Assembly (NCBI GenBank): GCA_035610835.1 | Contig: CM069455.1 | Coordinates: forward strand, 19,109,874-19,173,873 | DNA: 64,000 nt | Origin: Ophiura sarsii | Lineage: Eukaryota; Echinodermata; Ophiuroidea; Amphilepidida; Ophiuridae | Direction of reading: 5' to 3' | In this document: positions 10,313-22,489 of the stretch, one piece after another | Position numbering within the stretch: the first letter of the stretch is position 1 | Layout of the letters: each line of letters opens with the position of its first letter | Translations under genes and position numbers: made by a program | Notes under the pieces: generated by a model | Told to the model about the DNA's origin: nothing | The model's input: the letters and a program-made list of their open reading frames with translations, nothing else | The model's database searches: none

Positions 10313-11188
10313 CCGGGAATCTGACCGTATTGACACTTCAGTTCCTCCCAGAGTGACGTCACCAGCGAAGTCGCCCAAACCATTTCATGGTTCATTGCGT
10401 TTCTGGCGAAGGGCTTTTGGTACACGGCCGAACGTATTTTATCTTTTTTTAAAAATATTTATTCACATTTTACAAAAAATAACATGTGAAATGTTCTAAC
10501 TAATATATTGTATAACTTTTAAAAATAAGTTTCATCAGCACGTCGCTGGACCTTTAAATGACTATATCAATTGACGATTTTTGAATCAAGGTAATCGAAT
10601 TTAATCAGTTGTTTTGTCGGAAGTTGTGAAGAATTAAATATTTTACTTTGGGACCTCGGAATTTCCATCGGGGCTACGCCCCTCGTGCTATTCCTCGGTT
10701 CCAAAGTGAATTTTTTGATTCTTCACAGTTATCTCTATAAACAACCGATTCCGGGAATCTGACCGTATTGACACTTCAGTTCCTCCCAGAGTGACGTCAC
10801 CAGCGAAGTCGCCCAAACCATTTCATGGTTCATTGCGTTTCTGGCGAAGGGCTTTTGGTACACAGCCGAACGTATTTTATCTTTTTTTAAAAATATTTAT
10901 TCACATTTTACAAAAAATAACATGTGAAATGTTCTAACTAATATATTGTATAACTTTTAAAAATAAGTTTCATCAGCACGTCGCTGGACCTTTAAATGAC
11001 TATATCAATTGACGATTTTTGAATCAAGGTAATCGACTTTAATCAGTTGTTTTGTCGGAAGTTGTGAAGAATTAAATATTTTACTTTGGGACCTCGGAAT
11101 TTCCATCGGGGCTACGCCCCTCGTGCTATTCCTCGGTTCCAAAGTGACATTTTTTGATTCTTCACAGTTATCTCTATAAACAACCGAT
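10313..11188. repeat. 438-bp direct tandem duplication
   Basis: Units 10313-10750 and 10751-11188 are almost identical, both starting CCGGGAATCTGACCG. Each holds a hairpin-like stretch (GGACCTCGGAATTTCC, then GGGGCTACGCCCC, then ATTCCTCGGTTCC). The near identity implies a recent duplication. Part of the region upstream of the first unit also belongs to the adjacent MITE neighbourhood. Confidence 0.9.
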
Positions 11189-12302
11189 ACGCGATACGCA
11201 GTCATTATCCTTTAAATGATATAGTAATTATGAATTTATAGGGAATTAGCAGCGATTGGTCACGCTAGAAAAAATACAAGGATGACAAAGCTATCAAGTT
11301 CCATGTATGCAGAGTATTTTATTGTATTAATTATAATTACTTAGTTTACATGCTATCTACATATCTAACGACTCGAATTTAGAATAATTAAACTTGTAGA
11401 TCTAACACGCATCAATCTCAGTTTCTGAAATGTAGAAACATCAACGGTTGTCGTTTAAATCGGACAACGCCCTAATTTATAACATGGCCTGTAACTAATG
11501 GTAGACAAGAATATGAAGACATGCATATTGTGCGACGAGTAAACTGGAACTGCAGCGGTTACAAGAAATGAGAATTCAATTCAGTGCTTCCACACCTCAA
11601 AAATATAGAAATTCTTGAAATAGAATCCCAAATTTCCTGGAATTTAACGGGATATCCTGATATCTTTGAAATTACTATCCGCGCTATTTTTGGTTGGTTA
11701 ATACATTTTACGGAAGTCCATAGCATGGCAAGGATATAATGCATACGTAAAATTCCGGAATTGGCACCGACAAATTTGAATTTGTGGGAGTATAGTAGGG
11801 TTAAATTGATTAATGAATGTTCTATATAGAGGGCGCTTATTACGTGTTTTGAAAAAGCAAAATGGACAAGGGGGTGATTGTTGATTAAGGTTAGCAACTG
11901 TAATAATATGTTACGGGGCACCACACTTAAATGAAACAAGAATGCATTGGGCAAAGATTGTTTTCTCTTCTTTTAAGACATAAATTATCTCACATTTGTC
12001 AAATTTCCTTACATTACCCGAAAACAACCATCATTTCCCGAATTACAGGTGATTTCCTGGAAAGTGGAAACAATGATTCAAGTACAACGCTCGAGAAAGT
12101 GTTGCCTGATTTAAAGATCGTGGCCTAAATTATAACTAAAAGAAAATATCTAGATTAATGTAATGAGTGTGATCGGTTTAATGTTCACATTGGTGTGAAA
12201 AAAAACTGTTAATGGTGCAAGGCTTAAAATTAAATTTGTGCTGACATCTCCAATGATACTTTCTGATTTAAATGCTGTTACTTGCTTTCATTTTACATTC
12301 AC
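11189..12302. other. intron sequence without recognised features
   Basis: AT-rich first-intron DNA of the astacin gene. No coding, RNA or clear repeat was recognised. Confidence 0.5.
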
Positions 12303-12305
12303 TTA

Positions 12306-12833
12306 GGGAAGACATCAAAACTCGACCGCCTGTTGACCACCGGTTACGTTCGGTTCCGCCCGGTTCTTTCAGGTCAAATGTTTTACTGGTATATGAATAT
12401 TCACGCATGCAACACTGAACAACCGCCGGTTGACTTAATGCTGTAACCGGACCAATTTACACTATCAATCTGTTACTTTGCGGTCATAATAGCTCTCTCT
12501 CTCTATAATCGTTCTATAAAAAAAACCCATTCATAGACTTTCGGTATTGATTTTAAAAAGTTAATTGAACTATGAACAGATTGAAAAAGCCAACCCCAGC
12601 GAAAATCAATAGCTGTATTGTACTGGTTGTCAACTGAGACTTGAGAGCCCATTACTTCAAGATTTTATTGCTCACGCGTGTGACGAGGCACTATCAACCG
12701 GTCGTGTTCACCAGAGTGTAACTATTTGACCTCATTATGTGTGTATATTATAACAGACGACACGTTTTGTGAGAACCGGGCGGAACCGGCCGTAACCGGC
12801 GGTTGCCGGGCGGTCGAGTTTTGACGTGGTCCC
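12306..12833. mobile_element. MITE with TTA target duplication, GC-rich inverted ends
   Basis: The left end GGGAAGACATCAAAACTCGA and right end TCGAGTTTTGACGTGGTCCC are inverted copies with two or three mismatches, flanked by TTA (12303-12305, 12834-12836). The subterminal parts (ACCGGTTACG, CGGTTCCGCCCGG and their complements near 12780-12815) extend the inverted repeat. Length 528 bp; likely non-autonomous PIF/Harbinger-like. Confidence 0.8.
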
Positions 12834-12836
12834 TTA

Positions 12837-14820
12837 TTATTTAGGGCAATTTTAAACTGTGTCTTCTATTCTCATGCTACTTCTTTTATCTGCAAGCATT
12901 ATTTCAGCATGTACAGGCTGTAGACATGAGCCCATAAGACCAGAATTTAAATTTTTGGCACTTGAGGGCAACACAACATATATTTTGTTGGCCTAATTTT
13001 CATTCTCATTTACTGAAGACGTTGGAAGACGTCATGTGAAAGCTCATACCACCCGATTGTGAGGTTAACAAGCGCAAGCTGTACTACATATTCACCAAAG
13101 AAGATCTGCTGAGGGTTCACAAATGTGCAAATAAGGAAATGATTTCATTTGACTTCAAATAATTTTAGATGTTAGCGCCTATTAACTTACTGCTATAAAG
13201 CATAGAGTGATCAAAGCAATTAACAAAAAAATGACTTCAGGCCACATGTAAATCTACAATGTACATCTAAGATTAACAATCTTATAATTACAATGTAAAC
13301 TAAAACATGAAATATATTAAAAATCTAACATAAAGCATCAACCAATATTACTTTGGAAAAAGTTGCGTTTTGAGTTTGCCTTGAAAATGTTGAAGTGAGG
13401 AGACATGTGGATATTTGTTGGTAACTGTGGTTGAATGGTTGGAAGCTTTGTCTCCATTTGATGTACATGTACATGAGTGAACTGTTTGAAATAAGAAGAT
13501 GGTTATCGACGCATGATCAAAGATATATCTTCAGACTTTCGAGTATGAGATTTTATAAGATCAGGCAAGTATGTTTGACCGTACGGTGTCACATGTAACA
13601 TGTTCTCTCCAATTTGATTTAAAGATCGTCTAGCAGCCTTGTTTTGGATAGATTGAAGTGGTTTTCTTTTCAATTGAGTTGAACTATGCCTCAGGTCAAC
13701 AAATAGTGACATCTCACTTACAAATATAAGCCTGTAAATGTGTTTTATTATATGCAAGAGATGAAGAAAAAAGTTTTGAAATTGAAGCTGTCTTTTTGCA
13801 CACATGTGTTTTGATATATAATGTCCTAGTTACTATAAGAAGGAAACCCAAACACACAATGCTTGTACTTTGTTATCCACTAATCTTGTAATAAAAGCAA
13901 GTAACTCTACTTAAAGTGTTTCTTCTTTCCATGGATGGCAGATGAATTTAAATGCCATAAAACAATGGCCTAAGATATGTATACAAGTTTATTGTGAGAA
14001 AATGTTCACCCAAATGGTGAGGTTGTTAACTTGGATTTGCCATACATGTATGTTGAATTTGGATATGTTGGGAACGACAAACTTTATTACACATACTGAA
14101 TAAATCACCACCTAACATGCATTTGCTCCCTATTTTGTAATATATAATGTCATTTTTTCACAAAAACTTCATGCAAAGTATGAATAAAAAGTGATTTTGA
14201 AGTTATTCTTGTGGTGAACATTTGCGTCCGTCCATTACGCCCACAATTGTCCGTCCATGACACAAATTGTCAGCCCTCTCTTGTTAAAATAATGGACAGC
14301 TTTCACCAGCTGTGTATCAGGTAATCAAGTCATATATCTTAGATACTGTTTAGCCTGAAAAGAATAGTGGAGTAACTACGAGTAATGTCTTAGATAGAAA
14401 CAGAAAAAAGTATATAAAAGTAAAGAACCCTATTTCTATCTTGTCCGTCCGTGACGCAAATATTTTGTTCATTCTATTTTTAGTAACAAACCACACCTAC
14501 TAAATCTTTATCAATATCATAAGAGTTGATGATACTCTTCAACATAAAACATAAAACATTTTTGTAAATGTTAGTAGTTACTTTTTATAGGCAGTTTTTC
14601 TCAAATGTTTTCAAAAATGTCCGTCTGTGACAAACCGATCACCCTCTAATTTGATTTAAAGGATAAGTGGGATATAATTAGCGTCACAACATAGTTTATA
14701 AGCAGGCAGTTATACAAATACATTCACATTAACATTTTATTCATGTACGAGAGCCTATATCGCAACAAAAAAATGCTTCACGGATTGATTACTTGTGGTT
14801 CCTTTAGTTCAAAATTTGAA
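12837..14820. other. intron sequence, nothing clearly recognised
   Basis: AT-rich first-intron DNA. A minus-strand open frame at 13503-13805 has a LINE-tail-like phrase (PLQSIQNKAARR) but not enough else to call. Confidence 0.45.
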
Positions 14821-14874
14821 ACCATCGGCCACGGTTTATAAATCTTTCTTTGAGAATAAACCTTGATAACTTAC

Positions 14875-14934
14875 CTGAACTGCGTTTGCAAATCCACAGA
14901 TCATCATGAAAACCCCAAGAACTAATAGCCTCAT
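14875..14934 (-). CDS. astacin gene first coding exon: signal peptide
   Basis: ATG at 14934 opens MRLLVLGVFMMICGFANAVQ, a textbook signal peptide: a basic residue, a hydrophobic core, then FANA before a likely cleavage site. The exon ends CAG before GTAAGTTATC at 14875, exactly 20 codons, phase 0. The next exon with astacin sequence (8433) also begins in phase 0 with ECADKRDLFGGDM, so splicing across the 6.4-kb intron gives a standard secreted pro-astacin. An additional small exon in the intron cannot be excluded. A longer frame upstream of this ATG exists but lacks secretion-signal character. Confidence 0.75.
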
Positions 14935-15063
14935 TTTACACAGCGTTTTAGTGTTAATACAATAACAATGAATTTGAATAACGCCGAACGTTCTGATGCA
15001 GACAGTATAGGAAAAGATCAAACTTCCAATGACTGTTTTGATTTCAGAATGTCGAGCAGGCAA

Positions 15064-16507
15064 ATGACGAAGAGGCTCAGTTTATTTACTATATTATAAC
15101 GTATTTTTAAACTACCAGTAACTTTCAGATCAATATAAAAAGTAAAATATAGATAGAAGAGTAAAAAATAATTAGTTTTCACAACTCTTTTTAATATTAT
15201 GATGAGAAAATGCAACGTTGCCAAGAGTTATTGAGGGATTTGGGTTGGAAAATGTGCATTAAAATACACGTAATCCTTTTTAATCAAAATGCTCGTGTAT
15301 CGGGATTTTAAAAGCTTTGATCCCCGCGCTTTTTACAATTTGTTAGTATGCGCTCGTAAAACATATTATTCGGTGCCTGGGGACCAGCAGTTGGTTTTCA
15401 ACATGTGAAAGTTAATTAACGCTAACTAGCTCTCGGATTTACACTGCACACAGATCTTATGAAGTCCACATTCCAACAAAAGAAGATGACAATAGCATAA
15501 CCCAATTTTTAAAAGGCCTCCTTGCTTGAATTGATTGACATATGGCTACACTGCAAAACTAGTACGTACGGCTCAAACGTATTAATGATGTGTAATAAAG
15601 AAATACCGTATAAATTCGTATTGAAGCATATCTGCCTATAAACGAAGCCTTTTTTGATAACCCAGAACATTTAATTAGTTTATCAAAACTTCTTATATTA
15701 TTATGACTAGCGGAATACACTCGCTACGCTCGGATCCCACTAGATGAGGAAATGAGATTCATGAGTTGTGACTTGAGTCAATGAGTTGTCAATTGCGGTA
15801 ACACTTGAGTTCATGAGTTGTAAATAACTCCGGTGGAATATAATTATAAAACGCAAACAATCTGCTGGCTATGTATTTTACCTTCCATATATATTTTGTA
15901 AATCTATGGTAATGCCACATTACTTTATTAACCCCTACCTCTCAAACCACATTAACTTCCTCCCCTCACAGACCAGGTTGCTTTATTATCCTCCACCTAA
16001 CAGTCCATAATAGTTATAACCTTAGGCCTACCCTAAACCATTTTCCGTGTATTACTTTATCAACTTAACTTTAGCTCGCCCTTGCATAAACAGTCGCGCG
16101 GCGTGTTACCACGGTATTACGCGGCAGTACGCGCAAAGCATAGTATCGTGCAAGTTCTAGTGCCATTTTTGAGTCAAATTTGATAGTTTTTGGCTATTTG
16201 TAGAGCCAATTGTTAACCAATTTCACTGAAATATACTTTATTCTTTTCGTATTGCATGAACAAACAGGGGATAACTAATAATATTCTAAACCGATTTTAA
16301 ATTAAATCTCTCAATAACTCTTAATAAATAATAAAGATAATATAAAAGTTGTTTTTTTAAAGTTGGTTTTTAAACCAATGATTTAAAAATCATTTTCCAA
16401 TCATAGCTGGTTAAATGAGATCTCTTTCTATAATTAAAACGATTGTCAATGCACACAACAGTTCTAAAAGTCATTAGACGCATTCATATCGAGTTTACTT
16501 ACATTTT
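15064..16507. other. intergenic, AT-rich, no gene recognised
   Basis: Sequence upstream of the astacin first exon; the promoter presumably lies here, but no TATA or initiator stood out. Direct repeats of ATGAGTTGT occur at about 15755-15820. Confidence 0.5.
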
Positions 16508-17667
16508 TTGTTAGGACTTTGTGTAAAATGTTGAGTAAATATTTAAGCAACATTTTTGCAGCGCAGGACCACAATTAGATTTATTCTGTCTTGGCATCCA
16601 AAACGGAATACACTGACAAATAGTTTAAAATGTCCATCCTTGTTTGACATATAATTGTTTATGAATATCATTTCAACGGTGTTATAGCGATGAATATGGA
16701 ATAGTCGATTTTTATAGCCAAAAACTACACGACATGGACATACATTATACTGAATAGTTCATATCACATAAATATGTTTATGTATTATATATATAATATG
16801 GACTATTTATACTTCATACCTAGATAGCAAGACTACGTTTTGCAAACGTTCACAATGAGATTGGATCAAGACTATTCTTTTCTCATGTCTGAAGGCTGAC
16901 AGCAAAATTGTTAACTTTATTTGTTGGGAGTGGCTGTTTTTAATAATAATTCAACCAGCATGCTTATATAGGCTTTTTTAAGCCTGGCCCGAGCAATTTG
17001 CTTGAGTCTGTTCCCTTCAGGACCCAAGCGTGTGTATGTACGGACCGACCGTGTAAACAAACAAACAACCAAACAAACAAACAAACAAACAAACAGTAAT
17101 AACACCATTGATAAGAGATGTCAGATATCATGTATAAGCCTATAGTTTAATAACATGTTCAAATAAATTACAGATTCACCACTGAACGGGAATAGTGTAT
17201 GTAGCTCTGCTGCATCGCCTAGAATTCCCATTACAAGTTACCGGTTCACTACCGGGAGGAAGTGATGTATGTAGCTCTGCTGCATTGCCCAGAATTCACA
17301 TTATTTTGCCTACCGCGTGTTGCTATACAAAAATGCTCAATATATAATAAAAACTTGACACAAATAAAATACCCAACATATGGCTATATTTGATAAGTTA
17401 AGCAACAGTTGCTATACAAAAATGCTCAATATATAATGAATACAATTCACAAATTAAGCAACAGTCACAAAATGCCCAACAAATGGTTAATTAATAATAC
17501 CCAACTGTTGTGTAATTAAAATTGTGCTGCTGAGTAACTGGAATTGTTCAACTGTTGGTGAAAACATGTGTTGGGTAAATTTTACGCAACTGTTAAGCGA
17601 TTGCATACTTCAACAACGTTGTGTAAAATGTTGAGTAAATATTTAAGCAACCTTTTTGCAGTGTTGT
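16508..17667. repeat. dispersed direct repeats and simple repeats downstream of K2P copy A
   Basis: A block of about 55 bases (GTGTAAAATGTTGAGTAAAT, ATTTAAGCAAC) is present at 16515-16567 and again at 17615-17667. Two copies of a 70-bp unit (TATGTAGCTCTGCTGCAT) lie at 17195-17300. Two copies of GTTGCTATACAAAAATGCTC occur at 17328 and 17408. A (AAAC)n run is at 17053-17095. No coding sequence. Confidence 0.75.
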
Positions 17668-17816
17668 TGTTTGCCACGTTCCTGCCCAGTAAGTTGGCTA
17701 TTTGTGTATTGAATTGTTTTATATGTATTCCTTGCTTTCTTGTACAATGTAATTCGGCCTTCGGGTCGCGATTTTGTGCCAATAAAATCACATCATAAGA
17801 GTAGTGTGTTTGTTTA

Positions 17817-19177
17817 TCATATTATATTATACTGATACCACTCATCAGTCAGCACACTTTTATTTTTATTGTTATAAACTCGCAAACTAGTACCCTTTCC
17901 AGTCAACGTGGCGGCAACTCTCATAATCCTGCTCTTGGCTAGCACAATACATGTCGACATAACAGAAAGTCCTAACACCATATATATGATGGTGACAAAG
18001 AACAGACGGTTGTTGTACTGATTGTTTGGCACCATGTCACCAAATCCGATGGTAGTCATGGTAATAAAAGTGAAATATACAGAGTCACTATATGTCCAAT
18101 CTTCTACGAAGGCAATCATGACGGAACCAACGCATATGTAAATGATTACAAAAAGAATAATTATCAACAGAGGAATTTCACTTAAGGGTGTTTCCTCATC
18201 CGGGTCAGGAATAGTATCGTTCATATTTTCTACACTCTCTACCATGTCTACATTGCCGGCATCGAAGACACTGTCGGCATCTAAGACGCTGTCACAATCG
18301 GATAGGAGAGAGACTGTGTGCTGAACCTTGGTATGAAGCCGTTCAATTTCTTTTTCGAGCAACGGGTTCGGAATCAAGGGACAAGAGAACTTTCGATCTC
18401 TCCTGCGATTTTGACTGCTACGGAATAGGTCCATTTGTTCTTCAAGACATGTGTTTTGAAACAGTGGGAACGAACCCTCGCGGTTCCTCTTTTTGCGATT
18501 TTCTCTGCTGCTTGGGAGCAAGCTCACTTCTTTTTCATAGCAAGAGTCAAACATCTGGGGGCAAGACAACTTACGGGCGCGTTGACGGGTTTCCATTGAG
18601 CCAAAAGAATTAGTATCACACCGCACATGTGAAAATACTGAGCTAGCTCGTCTGGTATTCATGGTATTCCACCGTTCAACCATTGGTCGATTAATCGAGT
18701 AAGCGTTATTAGAGCGCTCTTGAAGGTATACTGAGCAAGCTCGTCTAGTATCATATCGTTCAGTCATCGGCTGATCATAGGCGCAAATGGTTGGCTGGCA
18801 CTCTTGAGGGTAAACTGTGCTATAACGTCTGGTAGGCCTACCCAACCGTTCAAATATCGACTCGTCGGCGGAGCTTGTTGCTTCAGGCGGCATATGAGAG
18901 TAAACTGAACTGCCCCGTCTCATTTCTATTCGCTCAAAAATCGGCTCGTCCTCCATTTCCATTTGCATCTGGGCACTCTTGGAAAGCATTCTTTTGGAGT
19001 CGTATTCAAGCTGTTTGGAATGCCTCGTGTTTAGTATATGTAGTACAGCTACGAGTAGTTTGGCCAAGTGAAAGCCCACATCAGCAAGAAAAGTGACGTG
19101 GAGAGGAATACCAAATATGGCGTAGAACACAACGAACACGCGCCCGCCAGTAGTTACTGCGAATGTGTCTCCATATC
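17817..19177 (-). CDS. K2P potassium channel copy A, exon 2
   Basis: Continues exon 20049-20454 in phase, giving a 588-aa two-pore-domain K+ channel that would set leak potassium conductance in the plasma membrane. The exon starts GATATGGAGAC after a TTCTGAATCCAG acceptor, completing the first filter TIGYGD. Segments by residue: M2 about 150-175 (FVVFYAIFGIPLHV), cytoplasmic loop about 185-469, M3 about 470-495 (LFVIIYICVGSVMIAF), second pore filter TIGFGD 511-516, M4 about 527-550, then a short tail of about 38 residues. The loop is far longer than the few dozen residues usual in K2P channels. It holds four 28-30-residue repeats with RRGSSV, RRYSTV, RRACSV and RRASSV, then RKLSCP and RKFSCP, all basophilic kinase-like sites, and an acidic DSVxDA stretch. 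No internal stop. The subfamily cannot be assigned by eye. Confidence 0.93.
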
Positions 19178-19699
19178 CTGGATTCAGAAGAAAAAAGAGA
19201 GATTATTAATCATCTATAGGGAAGAAACACCTGTTGAAAAAACTACCCTACGTATCCCTTATTGTTATTGTTCTGTACGCAATGACTGCACAATTTCTTG
19301 ATGGCATTTATAATTGCCCAATAATCCAAAAAAATTGGTCCTAATGTTATATTTCTTTCGGAACTCGTCTAATGAGAGTTTTTTGGGACACGCTGTAGTC
19401 CATGAAACATTAAAAATACATAAAATTTAGGTTAATTTATGAAAATATTAAATAACAAGTTTGGTACACAGTTATGGCAAAATATTTCATGTCTATAGGA
19501 ACATTGGTATTGTCATCAAAACCAAGTGCATTTTACAAAACGTGTTGTAGCAAGAATGCTTTGAACAAAACAATGCTTTTCATCCGAATTTGAGTTTTGC
19601 TTTTTTCGTGTTGGAAATCCTGGATTGTTCCAAATATTCATTTTGAAAAGGTTACGATAAAAGGTTTTTCGCATTGACTTTAGATTACCATCTGATGTA

Positions 19700-19987
19700 C
19701 AGTACAGCTCACAATAGAGTGCACCACGCAACTGCGATGATAGTCCATTGACTTTGAGTTGATAGTCCATTGACAACGCAATGACATCGCATTGACAATG
19801 CACTGACAGCGCGATGATAGTGTGCTGTTCAGCGCAATTGTCGTGTAGGGACTCCGTTGATCTTGCGAAATCAGCGCGCTGATTTCGCACTGTCAATGCA
19901 CTGACAACGGGATGTAATTGGGTTGATATTCCGATGAAAGTATGTTGACCTCCGTTGATATCGGTTACTCTAATGCGATCTGTACTG
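19700..19987. mobile_element. TA-flanked MITE in K2P copy A intron
   Basis: Comparison with the uninterrupted intron at 62190-62215 shows an extra segment bounded by TA. Its ends CAGTACAG and CTGTACTG are inverted. The interior repeats words such as CATTGACAATGCACTGACAG and GCGATGATAGT. Non-coding. Confidence 0.75.
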
Positions 19988-20048
19988 TAGGCAGTAGGTA
20001 CGCCAAAAGAAATCGTGAATTGATATCTTACGATCTTTTGTCACCTAC

Positions 20049-20454
20049 CAATTGTTGAAATTGTAAACAGGCAAAATAATATAATGCTGCCTAAACCTCG
20101 GTCTACACCATCGGAGACCTGCTGCATGTACAGACTGACCATGTTACCTTCTGATTTGGTCACATGTTCCGTGTATTCGTCTAAATGTAACCGCCATTCG
20201 GCTAATGAATATTCCCCCTGGGTATCGTCTGCGGTCAAACCAACGACGGCGGCTGTAAGCTTATTTTTCAGGCGCGCCATTTCGTCTAGATATCTCTCCA
20301 CGTGCAAAGAGCGGTCTCCTTCTATGGCCTGAAACGCCAGTGCTCCTAAAACAAGATATAGAATGTACGCGGTGCATAGCAGCACGTGTGGCAGACAGGC
20401 TAGAAATAGTTGGTTCGCATGTTTCTCGTGGCTGGACCGGTATAAAGAGCACAT
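20049..20454 (-). CDS. K2P potassium channel copy A, exon 1
   Basis: ATG at 20454 has a good context (CACCATG, A at -3). It encodes a short cytoplasmic N terminus, M1 (about residues 20-44, ending LVLGALAFQAIE), the extracellular cap helices (about 46-118, charged, without the cap cysteine of many K2P channels), and the first pore helix SIILFCLFTISTIG. The exon breaks after the first base of the filter glycine codon (ATT G before GTAGGT). An intron at this point in the first pore is widespread in K2P genes. It joins the exon at 19177 in phase (872-bp intron). Confidence 0.92.
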
Positions 20455-20750
20455 GGTGACAACCCTGTAGAAATGCTACACTTAGTCGGTGTCGATGCTG
20501 TTGCGGTTGGTAAATCTGCCGGGCTTGTCATACATATAGGTACCAGCCGGTTCAAATATTGCAATTGATAAAAATTCAAATAAGAGATATTCTCATGGTA
20601 CTGTAGCTGTTAGGTAGCGAGAAAAAATGAAGTTTTCACCCACTGAATTATTACATATCCTACCAACGCGTGCCTGTGCTTGTCATTCCTCGTAGTAGTG
20701 AGATTGATTGGATAATGGGTATTCAGTGCGCAGTTTTAAAATGGTTCTAG
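20455..20750 (-). promoter_or_regulatory. conserved 5' flank of K2P copies (likely 5' UTR/promoter)
   Basis: The same sequence lies upstream of copies B (33022-33300), C (60003-60300) and the E stub (39262-39547). Shared words include GGTACCAGC, GTAGCTGTTAGG and CATTCCTCG. Conservation by recent duplication is certain; a promoter role is inferred from position only. No clear TATA box. Confidence 0.5.
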
Positions 20751-21169
20751 TTGACAAATTCACAAAGAATCCAAGGTAGGAAGAAAATGGTCACGGAATC
20801 TAAGATTATGACTCTACTATAAGTGCTTAGACAGTTTTCCATTAACTTTTCCATTAATCAATCAACAAGTATTTGACCTTTTATTTTGACATTTAAATGA
20901 ATTATTTTTCTAGATATGCTGTCTAGGAATGATTTATAATGTGTTTGCTAAAGTGCAAAAAAGATAAACAAACAACATGGGCGTAGCCAGAGTGCTTGTT
21001 ACCCGGGGGCGGGGGTTAAGGGGCAGCGCCACCTTGGAGCTGTATGTAGGTTTTCAGCTATTTTGAAGGATGGGGGAGCTCTCCTGGCACATTTCTTTGA
21101 ATTAAGAAGACATTTTCTTCTCGTAGTATTTTTTTCATCATTTTATATCATCATATCATAAGAAAAGTC

Positions 21170-21850
21170 CTTCCTAAATCTATGATAACTAACCAACGGT
21201 GCCAACCCGATGCAACAGCACTTTTGTTTTAAATGGGCTTATCAAATAATATTCCATGACATGCGCGCATAGCGCGTGAAAAAATGTCCGACTCTTTTTA
21301 TACGAATGAGATTTAGATTCCCCCGACTGACGCCTTGAAATTGGATAGAAAAAAGTATATAAAAACCCATGAATTCCCCAAAACAGGTGTATCCCCGACC
21401 CCAAAACCAGAATTACTTTAGTGCGGGGTTACCTGTTCCTTAAAACATGCGCGCGTAGCGCATGATATTTTTCTTCATTTGTTAACTCAGTTCTGGCTGT
21501 AATTAATATATATTTTGTCTTGAAATGGGCTTTTAGAATAATATTTCTGGACATATGTGCGCGTAGCTGCGAAAATAAATTGTCCCATACTTTTTCATAC
21601 TATTGTGTACGAAATGATTTCGAGTCCTTCGACTGACGCCTTGAAATTGGATGGAATAAATTATATAAAAACCCTATAATTCCACCGAATATATGTAATC
21701 CCCCACCCCCACCCGAATGACTTAAGTGCTGGGTTACCTGTATATGAAAACATGCGTTTTAGCGCGTGATCTTTTTTTCTGGCTATAATTAATATATATT
21801 TTGACTTGAAATTGTCTGTTAGAATGATATTTCAGGACATATGCGCGCGT
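21170..21850. repeat. degenerate about 280-bp repeat units
   Basis: Phrases such as GACTGACGCCTTGAAATTGG, ATATAAAAACCC, GGGTTACCTG and CATGCGCGCGTAGCGC recur at about 21240-21470, 21540-21760 and 21760-21860, with another copy at 23080-23280. No coding. A (GGTGGATGAAGC)-like triplication lies at 22100-22145. Confidence 0.7.
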
Positions 21851-22489
21851 AAATAAATATTTCATACTTTTTCATAGGGGTCACAGGTCACTAATAGGTA
21901 TATCAAATAAGGTGGGATCGTTTCAAAAATCCTTAAAATCGTGATACGTGTCTCTATTTTAAATAGAAATTGTCAACAAAACATAACATTTTTGGTATCA
22001 TATTAAAGACAATTTATCCAGCTACCGAATAAAAAACCCAATTAAAGCCACATGTTTAGCAGTGAAGTTATCAATCTAAACGTCGAGTGAGTCAAGGGTG
22101 GGATCGGTGGATGAAGCGGTGGATGAAGCGCCGGTGGATGAGGCGCCCATAGGTTTGTACACAAAATAGCGGAAAACTAGAACTTTTGAAATTGATGCCA
22201 TTTTAAAAGTATACATAGGAAAGTTTTCAAACTTCTCATATGTGTTAATAACATGTGCCTGCTACTATGAATACTAATATTGAATTGTTATCTAGACATT
22301 CTTTACTAGAATATGATGTTCAATTCAGGGAGTGTTTTAATGTAAATAATACACAGTTTTATTCATTTTATTGATTAAACAATGGCCAAATCGCAGTCTC
22401 TCTATTTCATTTGTATGACTCTTGGGTCCTTTTCTACCCTGGGTAGTAAAACATTTAACTAAAAAAGCCAGAAGTGTTTCTTCACAGAA

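Noticed and set aside
13503..13805. 100-codon minus-strand frame with PLQSIQNKAARR
   Set aside because: The short LINE-like phrase is not followed by other LINE tail motifs; too weak to call.
20084..20332. Plus-strand frame antisense to K2P exon 1, repeated at 59635 and 63614
   Set aside because: Its conservation between copies is fully explained by the coding constraint and duplication of the opposite strand.
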